Assembly (NCBI GenBank): GCA_023630585.1
Contig: CM042566.1
Location: 15,230,754 to 15,294,753 of the forward strand
Reading direction: 5' to 3'
Length of the DNA stretch: 64,000 bases
Origin: Cranoglanis bouderius
Taxonomy: Eukaryota; Chordata; Actinopteri; Siluriformes; Cranoglanididae
Part shown: in pieces, positions 12,075 to 22,338 of the stretch
Layout: every line of letters begins with the position of its first letter
Numbering within the stretch: the first letter of the stretch is position 1
Program-made: the position numbers and the translations under genes
Notes under the pieces: generated by a model
Told to the model about the DNA's origin: nothing
Seen by the model: the letters and a program-made list of their open reading frames with translations, nothing else
Databases searched by the model: none

Positions 12075-12230
12075 CCTTATTTTGTAAGAGATAGGGAAGG
12101 GTTATAAGGCCATCTCCAAACAATCTGAAATTCACCATTCTACAGTGAGAAGGATTGTTTACAAATGAGAGCCTTCAAGACAGTTACTGATCTTCCCAGG
12201 AGTGCGCGTTTATTCCTTGAATCAACAGTG
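12075..12230 (+). pseudogene. Fragment of another Tc1 transposase N-terminus
   Basis: A short rightward reading spells GKGYKAISKQSE, HHSTVRRIVYK, one stop, then RAFKTVTDLPRS. This matches the helix-turn-helix region of Tc1 transposases of the type with a YKAISK motif. No inverted ends are present, and the fragment is cut on its right by the Tc1-D element that starts at 12250. It is a relic only. Confidence 0.7.
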
Positions 12231-12882
12231 AATGTGTTATCCAGACCTACAACCCCAATTCCAAAAAAGTTGGGATGCTGTGCAAAATGTAAATAAAAAA
12301 CAGAATGCAATGATATGCAAATCTCATAAATCCACATTTTATTCACAATAGAACATAGAAAACATATCAAATGTTTAAATTGAGGAAATGTACCATTTTA
12401 AGAAAAAAAAAGGTAATTTTGAATTTGATGGCAACAACAAGTCTCAAAAAAGTTGAGACGGGGCAACAAAAGGCTGGAAAAGTAAGTGTTACTAAAATGA
12501 AACAGCTGGAGGAACATTTTGCAACTAATTAGGTTAATTGGCAACAGGTCAGTAACATGACTGGGTATAAAAAGAGTATCTTGGGGAGGCAGAGTCTCTC
12601 AGAAGTAAAGATGGACTGAGGTTCACCAATCTGTGAAAAACTGCATCTACAAATTGTGGAACAATTTCAGAATAATGTTCCTCAACGTAAAATTGCGAAG
12701 ACTTTGAATATCTCATCATGTACAGTCAGGCTTGGGTATTAACGGATTACATGTAACGGCGTTACGTAATCAGGATACAAAAAACTGGTAACTGTAATCC
12801 GTTACAGTTACATCAAAAAACAAAGTAATCAGATTACAGGTACATTTTGTAAAAAATGGGAATATTATCAGTATTACTTTTG

Positions 12883-14165
12883 CAGGGCTCCAGACTGTGC
12901 CTAAAACGGTCGCATTTGCGACCAAAAATATTAATTTGCGAATGATATTTTTGCTGAGATTGCCACTGGCGACAATATAAATTTACACATTATGATTTAA
13001 AAATTGCATGTAATGTCTTTTTAATTGCATTCTGTGAGGAGGAGCCTCTCGCATAATTTGTTGTGTTGACGTAATAAAATGAGGTCCTGCGTGTGAAGTT
13101 TAAATTCATCCAGAGCGCCAAAATATCGAAAAATTTCAGACTTTTTCAAACAATCCTCATCTCTGTCGAGCACCGATGCTGATGGTACACCTGCTAATAA
13201 AAAAGCAGGCTCCAGTTGTGCCAACATGAAAGAGCGAGAGAAAATGGCGGAGACACAGAGGATCATCTTTCCGTGTCAATCAATGAATCCCCAAGTAAAA
13301 GCACAGAAAGGCATTTTAAGACTTACTGGATTCAAGAGTTTGCATGGCTCAGGTATGATCATCGCCCACAGAAAATGTTTTGTGACTTTTGTTCCAAAGC
13401 GGGCAGAGAAATAGCAGGGAAACGTATTTCATTACCGGAACAAACCATTTCAAGAAAGAGTCAGTACAAACAGTGTCTCTTGCATGTGAACTACATGACG
13501 AGACCGAATGGAAAGAGCTAAAAAATAAAATTCAACACTGCCTATATGATTGCATGTGAAGAGCTGCCTTTCACCAAATTTACCTCTCAGATATTACTAA
13601 TGAAGAAAAAATTAGCAGATGTGTGCAAGACGTATGACAACGACACAGCATGTGCTTTCAGAAGAAAGCATCTAGTTGAGATTTTGCTTGTCCTACCAAT
13701 TTTGGCTCAGTGCGAACGTGGCTTTTCAGCTCAAAACAGGATAAAATCAAAAGTACGCAATTCATTCACCCATCACTTGATCCTGAACCATGTGTCAAAT
13801 GCTGGCTTTCTGCAACACAGAGGAGGAGGCCTAACTCCACTCAGTGGCCAAGTGATGCTGACATAATTATGGTCAGTGACACTGGCTCAGATTCTGTGTA
13901 AAGAACAATTCTTTGTGACTGTATAAAGTTCTCAAGTTGGAAAAGACATTCAGTTCCCACTTTAAGTGAACTTGGATGAAAATGCTGATGCTGTAAAAAG
14001 AGTCCAGACGTACACACACATGACAGGATGACTGAAAGTACGTGTTTTAAAATTTTCAAATGTAAGTTTATTCTTATGTGGCACTTAAAAAATCATTTGG
14101 CACCTGTTTTTTTTTTCTTATAGGAGCCAATGGTTCCTTAATAGATTTGTTTGTCTGGAGCCCTG
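12883..14165 (+). mobile_element. Second hAT element nested in the first, with transposase relic
   Basis: Inverted ends CAGGGCTCCAGAC (12883-12895) and GTCTGGAGCCCTG (14153-14165) match perfectly over 13 bases. CTTTTG flanks both sides (12877-12882 and 14166-14171), shorter than the usual 8 bp of hAT, so one or two flank bases may have changed. The inside carries the N- and C-terminal parts of a hAT transposase with the catalytic middle missing, so the element is an internally deleted derivative that would need transposase from elsewhere. Confidence 0.82.
13216..13866 (+). pseudogene. hAT transposase relic (zinc finger plus dimerisation end)
   Basis: The 5' part (13216-13521) contains WIQEFAWLRYD...KMFCDFCSKAG, resembling the TTF/BED-like zinc finger at the start of ZNF862-type hAT transposases. 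The 3' part (13546-13866) contains EILLVLPILAQCERGFSAQN followed by KVRNSF, the conserved C-terminal dimerisation motif of hAT proteins. The RNase-H-like catalytic core, normally several hundred residues, is absent, and stops separate the two parts. The protein cannot be functional. The element probably derives from the family that also gave rise to vertebrate ZNF862-like genes, but that link is inference from motifs. Confidence 0.75.
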
Positions 14166-15439
14166 CTTTTGACATAACACAATAGAGACAGCTGCATGAT
14201 TATAGTTCTGGTTCTCTCTTGCCAGTTGTGACTCACATGAGCAACAAATTAATTTATTTTATTAAAACAAATCCAAACATTGAACATGTTTTTAAGCTCT
14301 AAAATAAGCTCTAAATAAATGTATCTTAGATCATATTGCTTTTCTCTTGTCTTTATTTACATATGTGACCTTGAAGTAATCCAAAAGTAATTAGATTACA
14401 TTACTTTCATATTGTGATACTTGGATTATGTTACCGATTACATTTTGTTTTATTATGAAGTAATTTGTAACTGTAACGATTAAATTTTTAAAGTAACCCT
14501 CCCAACCCTGTCTACAGTACATAATATCATCAAAAGATTCCAAGAATCTGGAGAAATCTCTGTGCGCAAGGGACAATGGTGAAAATCAATATTGCATGCC
14601 CGTGATCTTTGGGCTCTCTGGCAGCACTGCATTAAAACAGGCATGATTCTGTAATGGAAATCACTGCATGGGCTCAGAAACACCTCCAGAACTCATTGTA
14701 ATTTTGAATTTGAATTTTACAAGGTAATTTTGAATTTGATGGCCGCAACACGTCTCAGAAAAGTTGGGACAGAGGCAACAAAAGGCTGGAAAAGTGTAAC
14801 TAAAAAGAAACAGCTGAAGGAACATTTTGCAACTAATTAGGTTAATTGGCAACAGGTCAGTAACATGATTGGGTATAAAAAGAGTACCTTAGAGAGGCAG
14901 AGTCTCTCAGAAGTAAAGAGGCTCACCAATCTGTGAAAAACTGCATCTACAAATTGTGGAACAATTTCAGAATAATGTTCCTCAATGTAAAATTGTGAAG
15001 ACTTTGAATATCTCATCATCTACAGTACATAATATCATCAAAAGACTCTGAGAATCTGGAGAAATCTGTGTGTGCAAGGGACAAGGGCGAAAATCAATAT
15101 TGCATGCCCATGATTTTTGGGCCCTCAGATGGCACTGCATTAAAAACAGGCATGATTCCTTGGAAATGGAAATCACTGCATGGACATCACCTCCAGAACT
15201 CACTGTCTGTGAACACAGTTTGCCGTGCCATCCACAAATGCAGGTTAAAGCTGGTAAATGGTATATTTCCTCGATTTAAACATATCACATATTTAAACAT
15301 ATCACATTTTCCTACATTTGATATGTTTTCTATGTTCTATTGTGAATAAAATATGGGTTTATGAGATTTGCAAATCATTGCATTCTGTTTTTATTTACAT
15401 TTTACACAGCATCCCAACGTTTTTGGAATTGGGGTTGTA

Positions 15440-16032
15440 GTAGTGAATCACAACTACTTACAGTTAAATTCAAACTGAAGTTTTCATATAAAGGCCATTT
15501 CCAGTTACAGACCATCAATGTGCAGAAAGTACTGGCTGCTTTAGAAATCTTAAAGAAATGCATTCAGAGTATGGAGAAATTATGTTCTCTGCAATATACA
15601 TGATGAGGAAATTTTTGCATTTGGATGTTTCACACTGCCAAGCACAGACACACCTCAGCCTGTGTGCACTATTATCAAAGAAAACAGAACAAAATATGAA
15701 AAACACAATGATGCCTCCGAACAAGCAATCGAGGATTTTGAACAGAATGGTCCACTTGAGGATGCCTGGACAACATTGCTCCCGCAAATGAGCTGGATCG
15801 AAAAATAGATTGATGGATAGAAAGAGAAGAGTGAGTGCAATCAGTGTGAAATGTAGTTTGATGTTCGATACAATCATACAAATAACACCAATAAAACATG
15901 ATTTGGTGTTGAGTGGGGAGGCGTCAAAAGAACACTTAAAGCTAAAAAAATAATAATTATTATATATCAAATTGCTTAGTTATTGACATTGTTATTGTCA
16001 GGGGGATATGCAATATCTTTGATACCTTATAT
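15440..16032. other. Unassigned spacer
   Basis: There is no transposon end here. A short rightward reading at 15695-15800 (HNDASEQAIEDFEQNGPLED and onward) is low in stops and acidic, and might be a relic of some transposon-encoded protein, but I cannot name one. The opposite-strand frame of 151 codons (15515-15970) has no recognisable domain. Confidence 0.35.
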
Positions 16033-16033
16033 A

Positions 16034-17585
16034 CAAACCCCAATTCCATAAAAGTTGGGATTTTTTCTAAAATGCAATAAAAACAATAATCTGTGATTTG
16101 TCAATTTAATTTAATTAACTGACAAAAGTACAAAGAAAAGATATTTAATCACTGTTTTGTTTCTAAAAAAAATATATAAACAAATTAAAATTTGATGCCT
16201 TCAAATGTTCTAAACTCAAAAAAGGTTAGAACAGAGGCATGTGTACCACTGTGTTACATCACCCTTCCTTTTAATTACACTTTTTAATCGTTTGGGAACT
16301 GAGGATACTAATTGTTGCAGCTTTGCAAGTGGAATTTTTGCCCATTCTTGCTTGATACAAGACTTCAGCTGCTCAACAGTCCTTCGTCGCTATTGTCTGA
16401 GTCTCCTCTTCATTATGCACCATAGGAGACAGATCTGGACTGCTGGTAGGCCAGTCAAGCACACACACTCTGTGTCTACGAAGCCACACTGTTGTAGCAT
16501 GTGCGGAATGAAGCCTGGCATTGTCCTGCTGAAATAACCATGGACTTCATGAGAAAAGACGTTGCCTTGTTGGCAGCATATGTCTCTCTCAAATCCCAAT
16601 ATACACCTCCACGTCAATGGTACTTTCATACATATGCAAGTCACCCATGCCGTGGGCGCTGATGCACCCCCATAACATCACAGATGCTGGCTTTTGCACC
16701 TGTCACTTATAATAGTCTGGTTGGTCTTTTTCATCTTTGGCATGGAGAACTCGACGTCCGTTTTTCCCGAAAACAAGCTGAAACATGGACTCATCTGACT
16801 ACAGCACACATTTCCGTTGCCTTTCAGTCCATCTGAGATGAGCTCGGGCCCAGAGAACTGACTATGTTTCTGCATAGAGTTGATGTGTGGCTTAATATAG
16901 TTTCGTCTTGCATTTCTGGATGCAGCGGTGGACTGTGTTAAGTGACAACGGTTTTCCGAAGTACTCCCGAGCCCATGTGGTTATATTTATCACAGTAGCA
17001 TGATGATTTCTCAGGCAGTGCCGTCTGAGGGCTTGAAGGTCACGCACATTCAACAGTGGTTTCCGGCCTTGCCCTTTATGCAATGAGATTTCTCCGAATT
17101 CCCTGAATATTTTCACAATATTATGTACTGTAGATGGTGAAAGACTTAAATTCTTTGCAAACTTGTGTTGAGCAATGTTCTTTTTGAACTGACTGACAAT
17201 TCTCTCATGAAGTTTGGCACAAAGTGGTGAGCCACGACCCATCCTTGTTTGCAAAGCCTGAAATTTTGGTGGATGCGCCTTTTATGCCCAATCCTGATAC
17301 CCTTCCCTGTTACCAATTAACCTGATCCTCCAAAATGGTGTTACTTGAATATTCTATATAGTCATATTTTGCCTCTGTCGCAACTTTTTTTTGAGTGTGT
17401 TGAATGCATCACATTCTAAATTTGTTTATATTTACAAAATACAATTAAGTTGGTCAGTGAAAACATTGAATATCTTTCTTTGTACTTTTGTCAGTTAATT
17501 AAAGTTTCAAGAGACCTGACAAATCACAGATTTTGTTTTATTACATTTTAGAAAACAATCCCAACTTTTGTGGAAATGGGGTTAG
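16034..17585 (-). mobile_element. Tc1/mariner element, family Tc1-B copy 2
   Basis: The left end CAAACCCCAATTCCATAAAAG follows TA at 16032-16033. The right end CTTTTGTGGAAATGGGGTTAG is its inverted partner. Its length of about 1.55 kb is full. It has no LINE insertion, so it shows the empty site for the insertion in copy 1. Coding is on the minus strand. Confidence 0.9.
16260..17242 (-). pseudogene. Tc1-B transposase pseudogene (copy 2)
   Basis: The likely start is ATG at 17242 (MGRGSPLCAKLHERIVSQ). The first piece (to 16892) covers the DNA-binding domain, including LSLSPSTVHNIVK and the basic GQGRKPLL box. Later pieces in other frames carry the region around the first catalytic Asp (SQMSPCFSL, where the usual SDES has mutated), then TMPGFIPHMLQQCG (a damaged FQQDNA...H motif) and LTGLPAVQICLLW (a damaged DWPASSPDLSP). 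Catalytic residues are lost and at least three frame changes are present, so it is inactive. Confidence 0.82.
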
Positions 17586-17712
17586 TAAGTAGATTGAGCT
17601 GAAACTGTTTGATTTCTGACAGTTAAAAAAAAGAAAATTAAAAAAGGACTAATTTTCTTTTTCCTGATGAAAATGTTTGTGTGATTGCTCCACAGCAGTT
17701 AAAAAAACAACA

Positions 17713-18597
17713 ACAGTCCTCTCTGAAAGTATTGGAAGAGCAAGGCCAAGTCTATTGTTTTCACTATACACTGAAGACATTTGGGTTTGAGATCAAAATA
17801 TGAATGACACGAAAGACCAGAATTTCAGCTTTCATTTCCTCATATTTACATCTAGATCTGCTAAACAATTTAGAATATGGCACCTTTTTTTCAAGTGATC
17901 AAAATATTGGAACATGTGACTGATAGGTGTTTCTTGATGTACAGGTGTGCCCTGTTAAATTGATTGTTTAAAGAATTAATAGCTCTGAATGTCTACTCTT
18001 AGGTTTGCCCTAGGTTTTTCCAGCAAAGATTGAATTTGTTAAAACAGATAAACCAACATGAAGACAAGAGAGCTGTCTACTGTATATGAGAAAAGCAAGC
18101 CATTCTGAAGCTGAGAAAAGAGGGAAAATCTATCAGAGCTATTGCACAAACTGTATTGGCTATGCCCAATACAGACATGCCCAACCAGACATGGACACAA
18201 CCAGACATGGAATAGGTCGGCCAAGGAAAACAACAGCAGTTGATGACAGAAACATTGTGAGAGCTGTGAAGAAAAACCCAGAAACAACTGTTAGTGACAT
18301 CACCAAAAAACTTCACAGGGCAGGGCTGAAGGTATCACAATCCACCTTTTGAAGACTTCAATTGCAGAAATATAGAGGTCATAGCACAAGATGCAAACCA
18401 CTCATGAGCTGTAAGAATCAGAAGGCCAGATTGGAATTTGCAAAGAAATACAAGATGAGCCATAAAAGTTCTGGAACCAAGATTAACCTCTACAAAAGGC
18501 CAAAGTGTAGAGAAAGAATGGATCTGCTCAGGATCCAAAACATAGAAGCTCACCAGTCAAGCATGGTGGAGGTAGTGTCATGGCTTGGACTAGCATG
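17713..18597 (+). mobile_element. Tc1/mariner element, family Tc1-E, left part (split by Gypsy)
   Basis: CAGTCCTCTCTGAAAGTATTGG at the left is a Tc1 terminus of a family known from fish. The transposase would start at ATG 18058 (MKTRELSTVYEKSK) but is frameshifted at once. Further on are KLHRAGLKVSQST, KSSGTKINLYKRP (where the VLWSDETK motif is lost) and MVEVVSWLGLA. The text stops at 18597 in GCTTGGACTAGCATG and resumes at 43416 with CATGGCTGCTTCTGG, across a 24.8-kb LTR retrotransposon insertion. It is a dead element. Confidence 0.85.
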
Positions 18598-18749
18598 TGT
18601 ACTGATAGGTGTTTTACATATTAATGTAACCACTAGAGGGCAGTATAATATAACAGACCAGAGTAAGTAACCGGTCAGTTGATATGGTGATGCACGGAAA
18701 TAAAAGGCATTCTGACCAATGTACTCTGTGTGTGAGCCTAGTCAATACA
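18598..18749 (+). repeat. 5' LTR of the Ty3/Gypsy element
   Basis: This 152-bp direct repeat starts TGTACTGATAGG and ends GTCAATACA. Its partner is at 43256-43415. Both contain CACTAGAGGGCAGTATAATAT and GAAATAAAAGG with a polyadenylation-like AATAAA. The LTR is unusually short. CATG flanks the pair on the outside (18594-18597 and 43416-43419). Immediately downstream at 18750, TGGTACCAGGAG is the expected primer-binding position; I cannot match it confidently to one tRNA. Confidence 0.9.
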
Positions 18750-18777
18750 TGGTACCAGGAGAAATCACGAAAAATTA

Positions 18778-19076
18778 TGAATTCCGTTAAAGTTAAAGAT
18801 GAGTTAAAGTTGTCGGGTAATGTCAACGAAAACTGGAAAGCTTTCAAGCAAAGTTTCGAGCTTTACATACTCTCTATCCAGCTAGAAGTCGATGAACAGA
18901 GGAAAATAGCATTGCTGCTAACAGTGGCAGGCCACAGCACACTGGACATATATAACACATTTGTCTTCACAGTGGAAGAAAAAGACAAGTATGAGGCTGT
19001 GATAGAAAAGTTTGAACAATACTGCACACCGAGGAAAAATGAGACCTACGAAAGGTACGTCTTCAGGAATAGATTA
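18778..19076 (+). pseudogene. Gypsy gag, N-terminal part
   Basis: An ATG 28 nt after the LTR opens a frame beginning MNSVKVKDELKLSGNV, followed by NWKAFKQSFELYI and ending YERYVFRNRL. The W..F...F..Y pattern and the helix-rich text fit a Ty3/Gypsy capsid. The frame is cut at 19076 by a DNA transposon whose TTA duplication ends at 23139, after which gag continues in the same frame. No nucleic-acid function can be shown from this half alone. Confidence 0.8.
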
Positions 19077-19759
19077 CACCACCCTGCATCTAGAAAAAAA
19101 AGTTTATGCTGTTTTGCAAATCACACTTGTTTTTACCTATATTGGTCATGCTGAGTTCAAATATGCCACTGAAAATTCCCTATCACGTACTGTTTTCCCA
19201 CAAAATAAGAATGAAGTTTTTAATAATTTTACTAAATTTATATTGCTTTCAGGGTTTATTTAAATTGGTAGAAGCTGTCAAATTTCACTATTGTTATTTA
19301 TTAATTACAGCAATAGGCACACAAAACTTGACACTTGTTTACAACATGAACAGCAGACAAATAATCTGTGAAATGTTTGTGAAAATATCTAAATAAAGCT
19401 ATTTCAAAAGACTAACATTATAATAATATGCAGAGTGCTTAAGGAGTGAACTTCCTTTTGAGGGATTTTCTGGAATGGCTGACTTCTTGACAATCTCTCT
19501 GAAGGCACCAGCAGTAGTCAGCCATCATGTTCACGTTCCATCTACCATGGTTTGGCCTGGTCACCCAGCTTCGTTCCAAAATATGCAGAATATGCCTTTT
19601 TTTACAAAGTCTGTAATTTGTCTTTTAAAAGTCTTTCACTGGTCATTATAAATCCCTGAAATCAGGAGTTTTGTGTGCATGTAAGTGTGCCTAGCATTCA
19701 TATAAGGGCTAATCAGAGGAAAAGTGATAAATGTTGCTCACCTATTGTACATAAACATA

Positions 19760-20384
19760 TGTTAGGTTCTCTCTCTTTTTCTCTCGCTACGCTGCTAACG
19801 GAGCAACACCCTTCCGCATTCCACAGAGCGCATTCCAGCGCCATTCATAAAGACTCATGTTTTGTTTACCTCTGCCATGTGCGTTTTTGTTTTCAGGTTC
19901 ACGTCATGTCTCCGCCTCCTGTGTTTCCCCATGTGCTTTTGTTATTGTGTCGCGCCATGTCTCTGCCCCCGTTTCCTCATTGGTTCTCCGTTTAATGTGA
20001 TTATCATTTCCAGGTGTCTTTGATTTTGTATATGATTTGTGTGTGTGTGTATAAAAACCCCACGCTGTTTCCGCTTCCTTGCGGAGTATTAGTTTGAAGT
20101 TAGTTTTGATTGGTTTAGTTCCGTAGCTCCTTATTCGTAGTTCAAACTCTTTTTCCGATTTCCGTAGCTCCGTGTTCGTGGTTCCCAGACTACTTCCTTA
20201 CCTCGCATGTGTTTCCCTACTTTGTGGATTACTACCTTTTTTGATTACGACCTGGATTATGATTTGTCTTTTTTTGTTGTGGATTCCTGTGTTTTTTGTA
20301 AATAAACTTTTCTGTATTAACTGACGTCTCCCCAGCGCATGCATCCTGACTCCTCTGCCCTACCTGCCTACAGTTTACATAACA
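19760..20384 (+). repeat. 5' LTR of copy A with TATA box and RNA start region
   Basis: This LTR is 625 bp. TATAAAA at 20050-20056 lies 31 bases before GCGGAGTATT (20081-20090), so transcription probably starts close to that decamer. A polyadenylation signal AATAAA lies near 20302. Directly after the LTR, GAATACTCCGCC (20385-20396) is complementary to the RNA start region, the arrangement of self-priming Tf1/sushi-group elements. Confidence 0.85.
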
Positions 20385-20402
20385 GAATACTCCGCCAAAA
20401 AC

Positions 20403-22338
20403 ATGGATGCAGCGGGGAAAATTGGCGCACGTCGCGCTTTGTGTTCTGTGCCGGCTTATGACTCCATCGGCTTCCATCAGTGGATTTTTGTCCATGCCCC
20501 AGAGGCGTACGATGGATTCGCTGTCTGGCCGCAATGTTTTTTTCTTCAAGCACAGACATATTTCCTTAGTTTGGAGGACCCCAAGCCTGATGAGGAGCAG
20601 TGGTTGGGGTTCCTCCTCTCCCGTCTGGTCGGCTCCGCTCGCCAATGGGCGGAGCTTCACCTTGCCAGTGGATCCACGAAGCTCAATACAGTTTCGGGCT
20701 TTGTGGATCTACTGGTCCAGGTGTTCGGAAGCCCAGACTTCCAACCCGACCTCAAGACCTTCTTGGGGAAGACTAGTCTGGGTGACCGACCAAATGTGTC
20801 CTTCCTCGAGCACTATGAGAGGGAACGGGCTAACAGGGCAGTCTGCACCTCTCAACACCTGACCCAGGAGTGTGCCACCGAGGGATGCACCAACCCAGCC
20901 ACTCCGAGCTCCAGCCAGAGGCCCAGCAGGAGGTCTCCACACTGGAGCTGCCCCTGGAGGTTAACGTGGCGACCTCCAGTCCCGAGCTCCAGCCAGAGGC
21001 CCAGCAGGAGGTCTCCTCAGCGGAGCTGCATCTGGAGGTTAACATGGCAACCTCCAGCCCCGAGCTCCAGCAGGATGCCCAGCAGGAGGTCTCCACAGCG
21101 GAGCTGCCCTTGGAGGTTAACATGGTAACCTCCAGCCTCGAGCTTCAGCCAGAAACCCAACAGGAGGTTTTCCCAGTGGAGCTGCTCTTGGAGGTTCACG
21201 AGGAGACCTCCACTCCTTTCCAGTTCCTATCGGAGACCCAAGTGGGGTGCTCCATTCCAGTCCAGTTCCTGTTGGAGACCCAAGAGGGGTGCTCCATTCC
21301 AGCCCAGTTCCTGTCGGAGACCCAAGTGGGGTGCTCCACTCCAGTCCTGTTCCCGTCAGAGGTTCAAGAAGAAACCTCCTCTCCTGTCCTGCTTATACCG
21401 GAGGTCCACGAAGAGACCTCCGCCCAAGCCATGTTCCTGCCAGAGGTTCAAGAAGAAACCTCCACTCCTATCCTGCTCATGTCAGAGGTCCATGAGATGA
21501 CCTCTTCTCAAGCCCAGTCCATGTCCAAATCCAAGTCCAGGTTCCGACCCTGTTCCTAGTCCAGTTTCCAGTCCTGTTTCCAACCCTGTTCCTGATTTAG
21601 TTGCTAGATCTGTTTTTGATTTAATTTCTAGTTCTGTTTTTGCTTTCATTTTCAGTTCATTTGCTGATTTAATTCTCAGTTTGGTTGCTGATTTAATTCC
21701 CAGCTCCGTTCCCAGCTCAGTTTCCAGTTCAGCATACGACTCTGTCTCCTCCTCTGTCTCCTCCTCTGTCTCTAGTTACCTTCCTAGCTCAGCTTCCAGT
21801 CCAGTTTCAGATTTTGTCTCCAACCCTGTCTCCAATTTAATTTCCAGCTCTGTTTCCAGCCAAGTTTTTGATTTTGTTTATGGTTCTGGGTCTAACCTAG
21901 TTCTCTGTCCAGTTTCCAAGTCTGTCTCCAAGTCTGTCTCCAAGTCTGTCTCCAAGTCTGTCTCCAAGTCTGTCTCCAAGTCTCTCTCCAAGTCTGTCTC
22001 TGATCCAGGTGCCAAAGCAGACTCCAGTCCTGGTTCCAGGCCAAGCTTCAAGCTAGGCACCAAGTCAAGCTTCAAAGCATGCTCCAAGCCTAGCTCCAAG
22101 CCTAGCTCCAAGCCTAGCTCCAAGCCTAGCACCAAGTCAAGCACCAGGTCAAGCATCACTCCAAGTTCTCGACCAAGGCCAAAAGGACAACCGGACATGC
22201 TCTGCTCTGATTTCAGGACACTGGACATCGCCAGCCTCAGGTCCTGGAGGGCAGAGGTTAGGATCCTGCCCAGGGGCCCAGGTCCGCGAAGACGGATAGA
22301 ACTTGCGGCGCTTCGGGAGCCGCGCCTTGGGGGGGCTC
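20403..22338 (+). pseudogene. Gag-repeat protein of copy A (frameshifted, zinc finger deleted)
   Basis: The frame starts MDAAGKIGARRALCS, 18 nt after the LTR. Residues about 40-140 (YDGFAVWPQCFFLQAQTYF, then FLLSRLVGSARQWAELHL and SGFVDLLVQVFGSPDF) resemble the capsid of sushi/RTL-type Gag. SFLEHYERERAN follows, then CATEGCTNPA, the first part of the zinc finger complete in B and C. A deletion here shifts the frame. The reading continues in the +2 frame from about 20900 with ELQPEAQQEVS units, HEETSTP units, SKSVSK repeats (21907-22000), KPSSKPS repeats, and the family's C-terminal tail (22195-22330). It is a broken copy. Confidence 0.8.
21907..22000 (+). repeat. 12-bp coding tandem repeat (Lys-Ser-Val-Ser)
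   Basis: About eight units of AAGTCTGTCTCC encode KSVS in the copy-A reading frame. The same unit recurs on a larger scale in copy B (37441-37790). Confidence 0.92.

Larger units (their letters stand above)
12727..14510. mobile_element. Non-autonomous hAT element inserted in Tc1-D
   Basis: The ends CAGGCTTGGG (12727) and CCCAACCCTG (14510) are imperfect inverted repeats of the CAGGGTTGGG type seen in common teleost hAT elements. Inside are GTAACGGCGTTACGTAATC on the left and matching GTAATTTGTAACTGTAACG text on the right. The flanks TGTACAGT (12719-12726) and TCTACAGT (14511-14518) are an 8-bp target duplication with one mismatch, and other Tc1-D copies read through this site as one TCTACAGT. 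Without the inner insertion the element is about 0.5 kb and has no gene. Confidence 0.88.
12250..15437 (+). mobile_element. Tc1/mariner element, family Tc1-D copy 1, split by hAT DNA and partly duplicated
   Basis: The left end CAACCCCAATTCCAAAAAAG follows TA at 12248-12249. The right end TTTTTGGAATTGGGGTTG precedes TA at 15438-15439. A hAT element (12727-14510) interrupts the N-terminal transposase region with an 8-bp duplication. Beyond it, around 14700-14722, the sequence jumps back: GGTAATTTTGAATTTGATGG, first seen at 12411, recurs. The 5' part of the element (AGGCAACAAAAGGCTGG onward) is therefore present twice in tandem. Only the N-terminal third of the transposase is represented, in two broken versions. 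A related copy is at 44604. Confidence 0.85.

Noticed and set aside
15515..15970. 151-codon minus-strand frame as a hydrophobic membrane protein
   Set aside because: The hydrophobicity comes from AT-rich text. There is no homologous motif or family member, and a competing plus-strand frame overlaps it.
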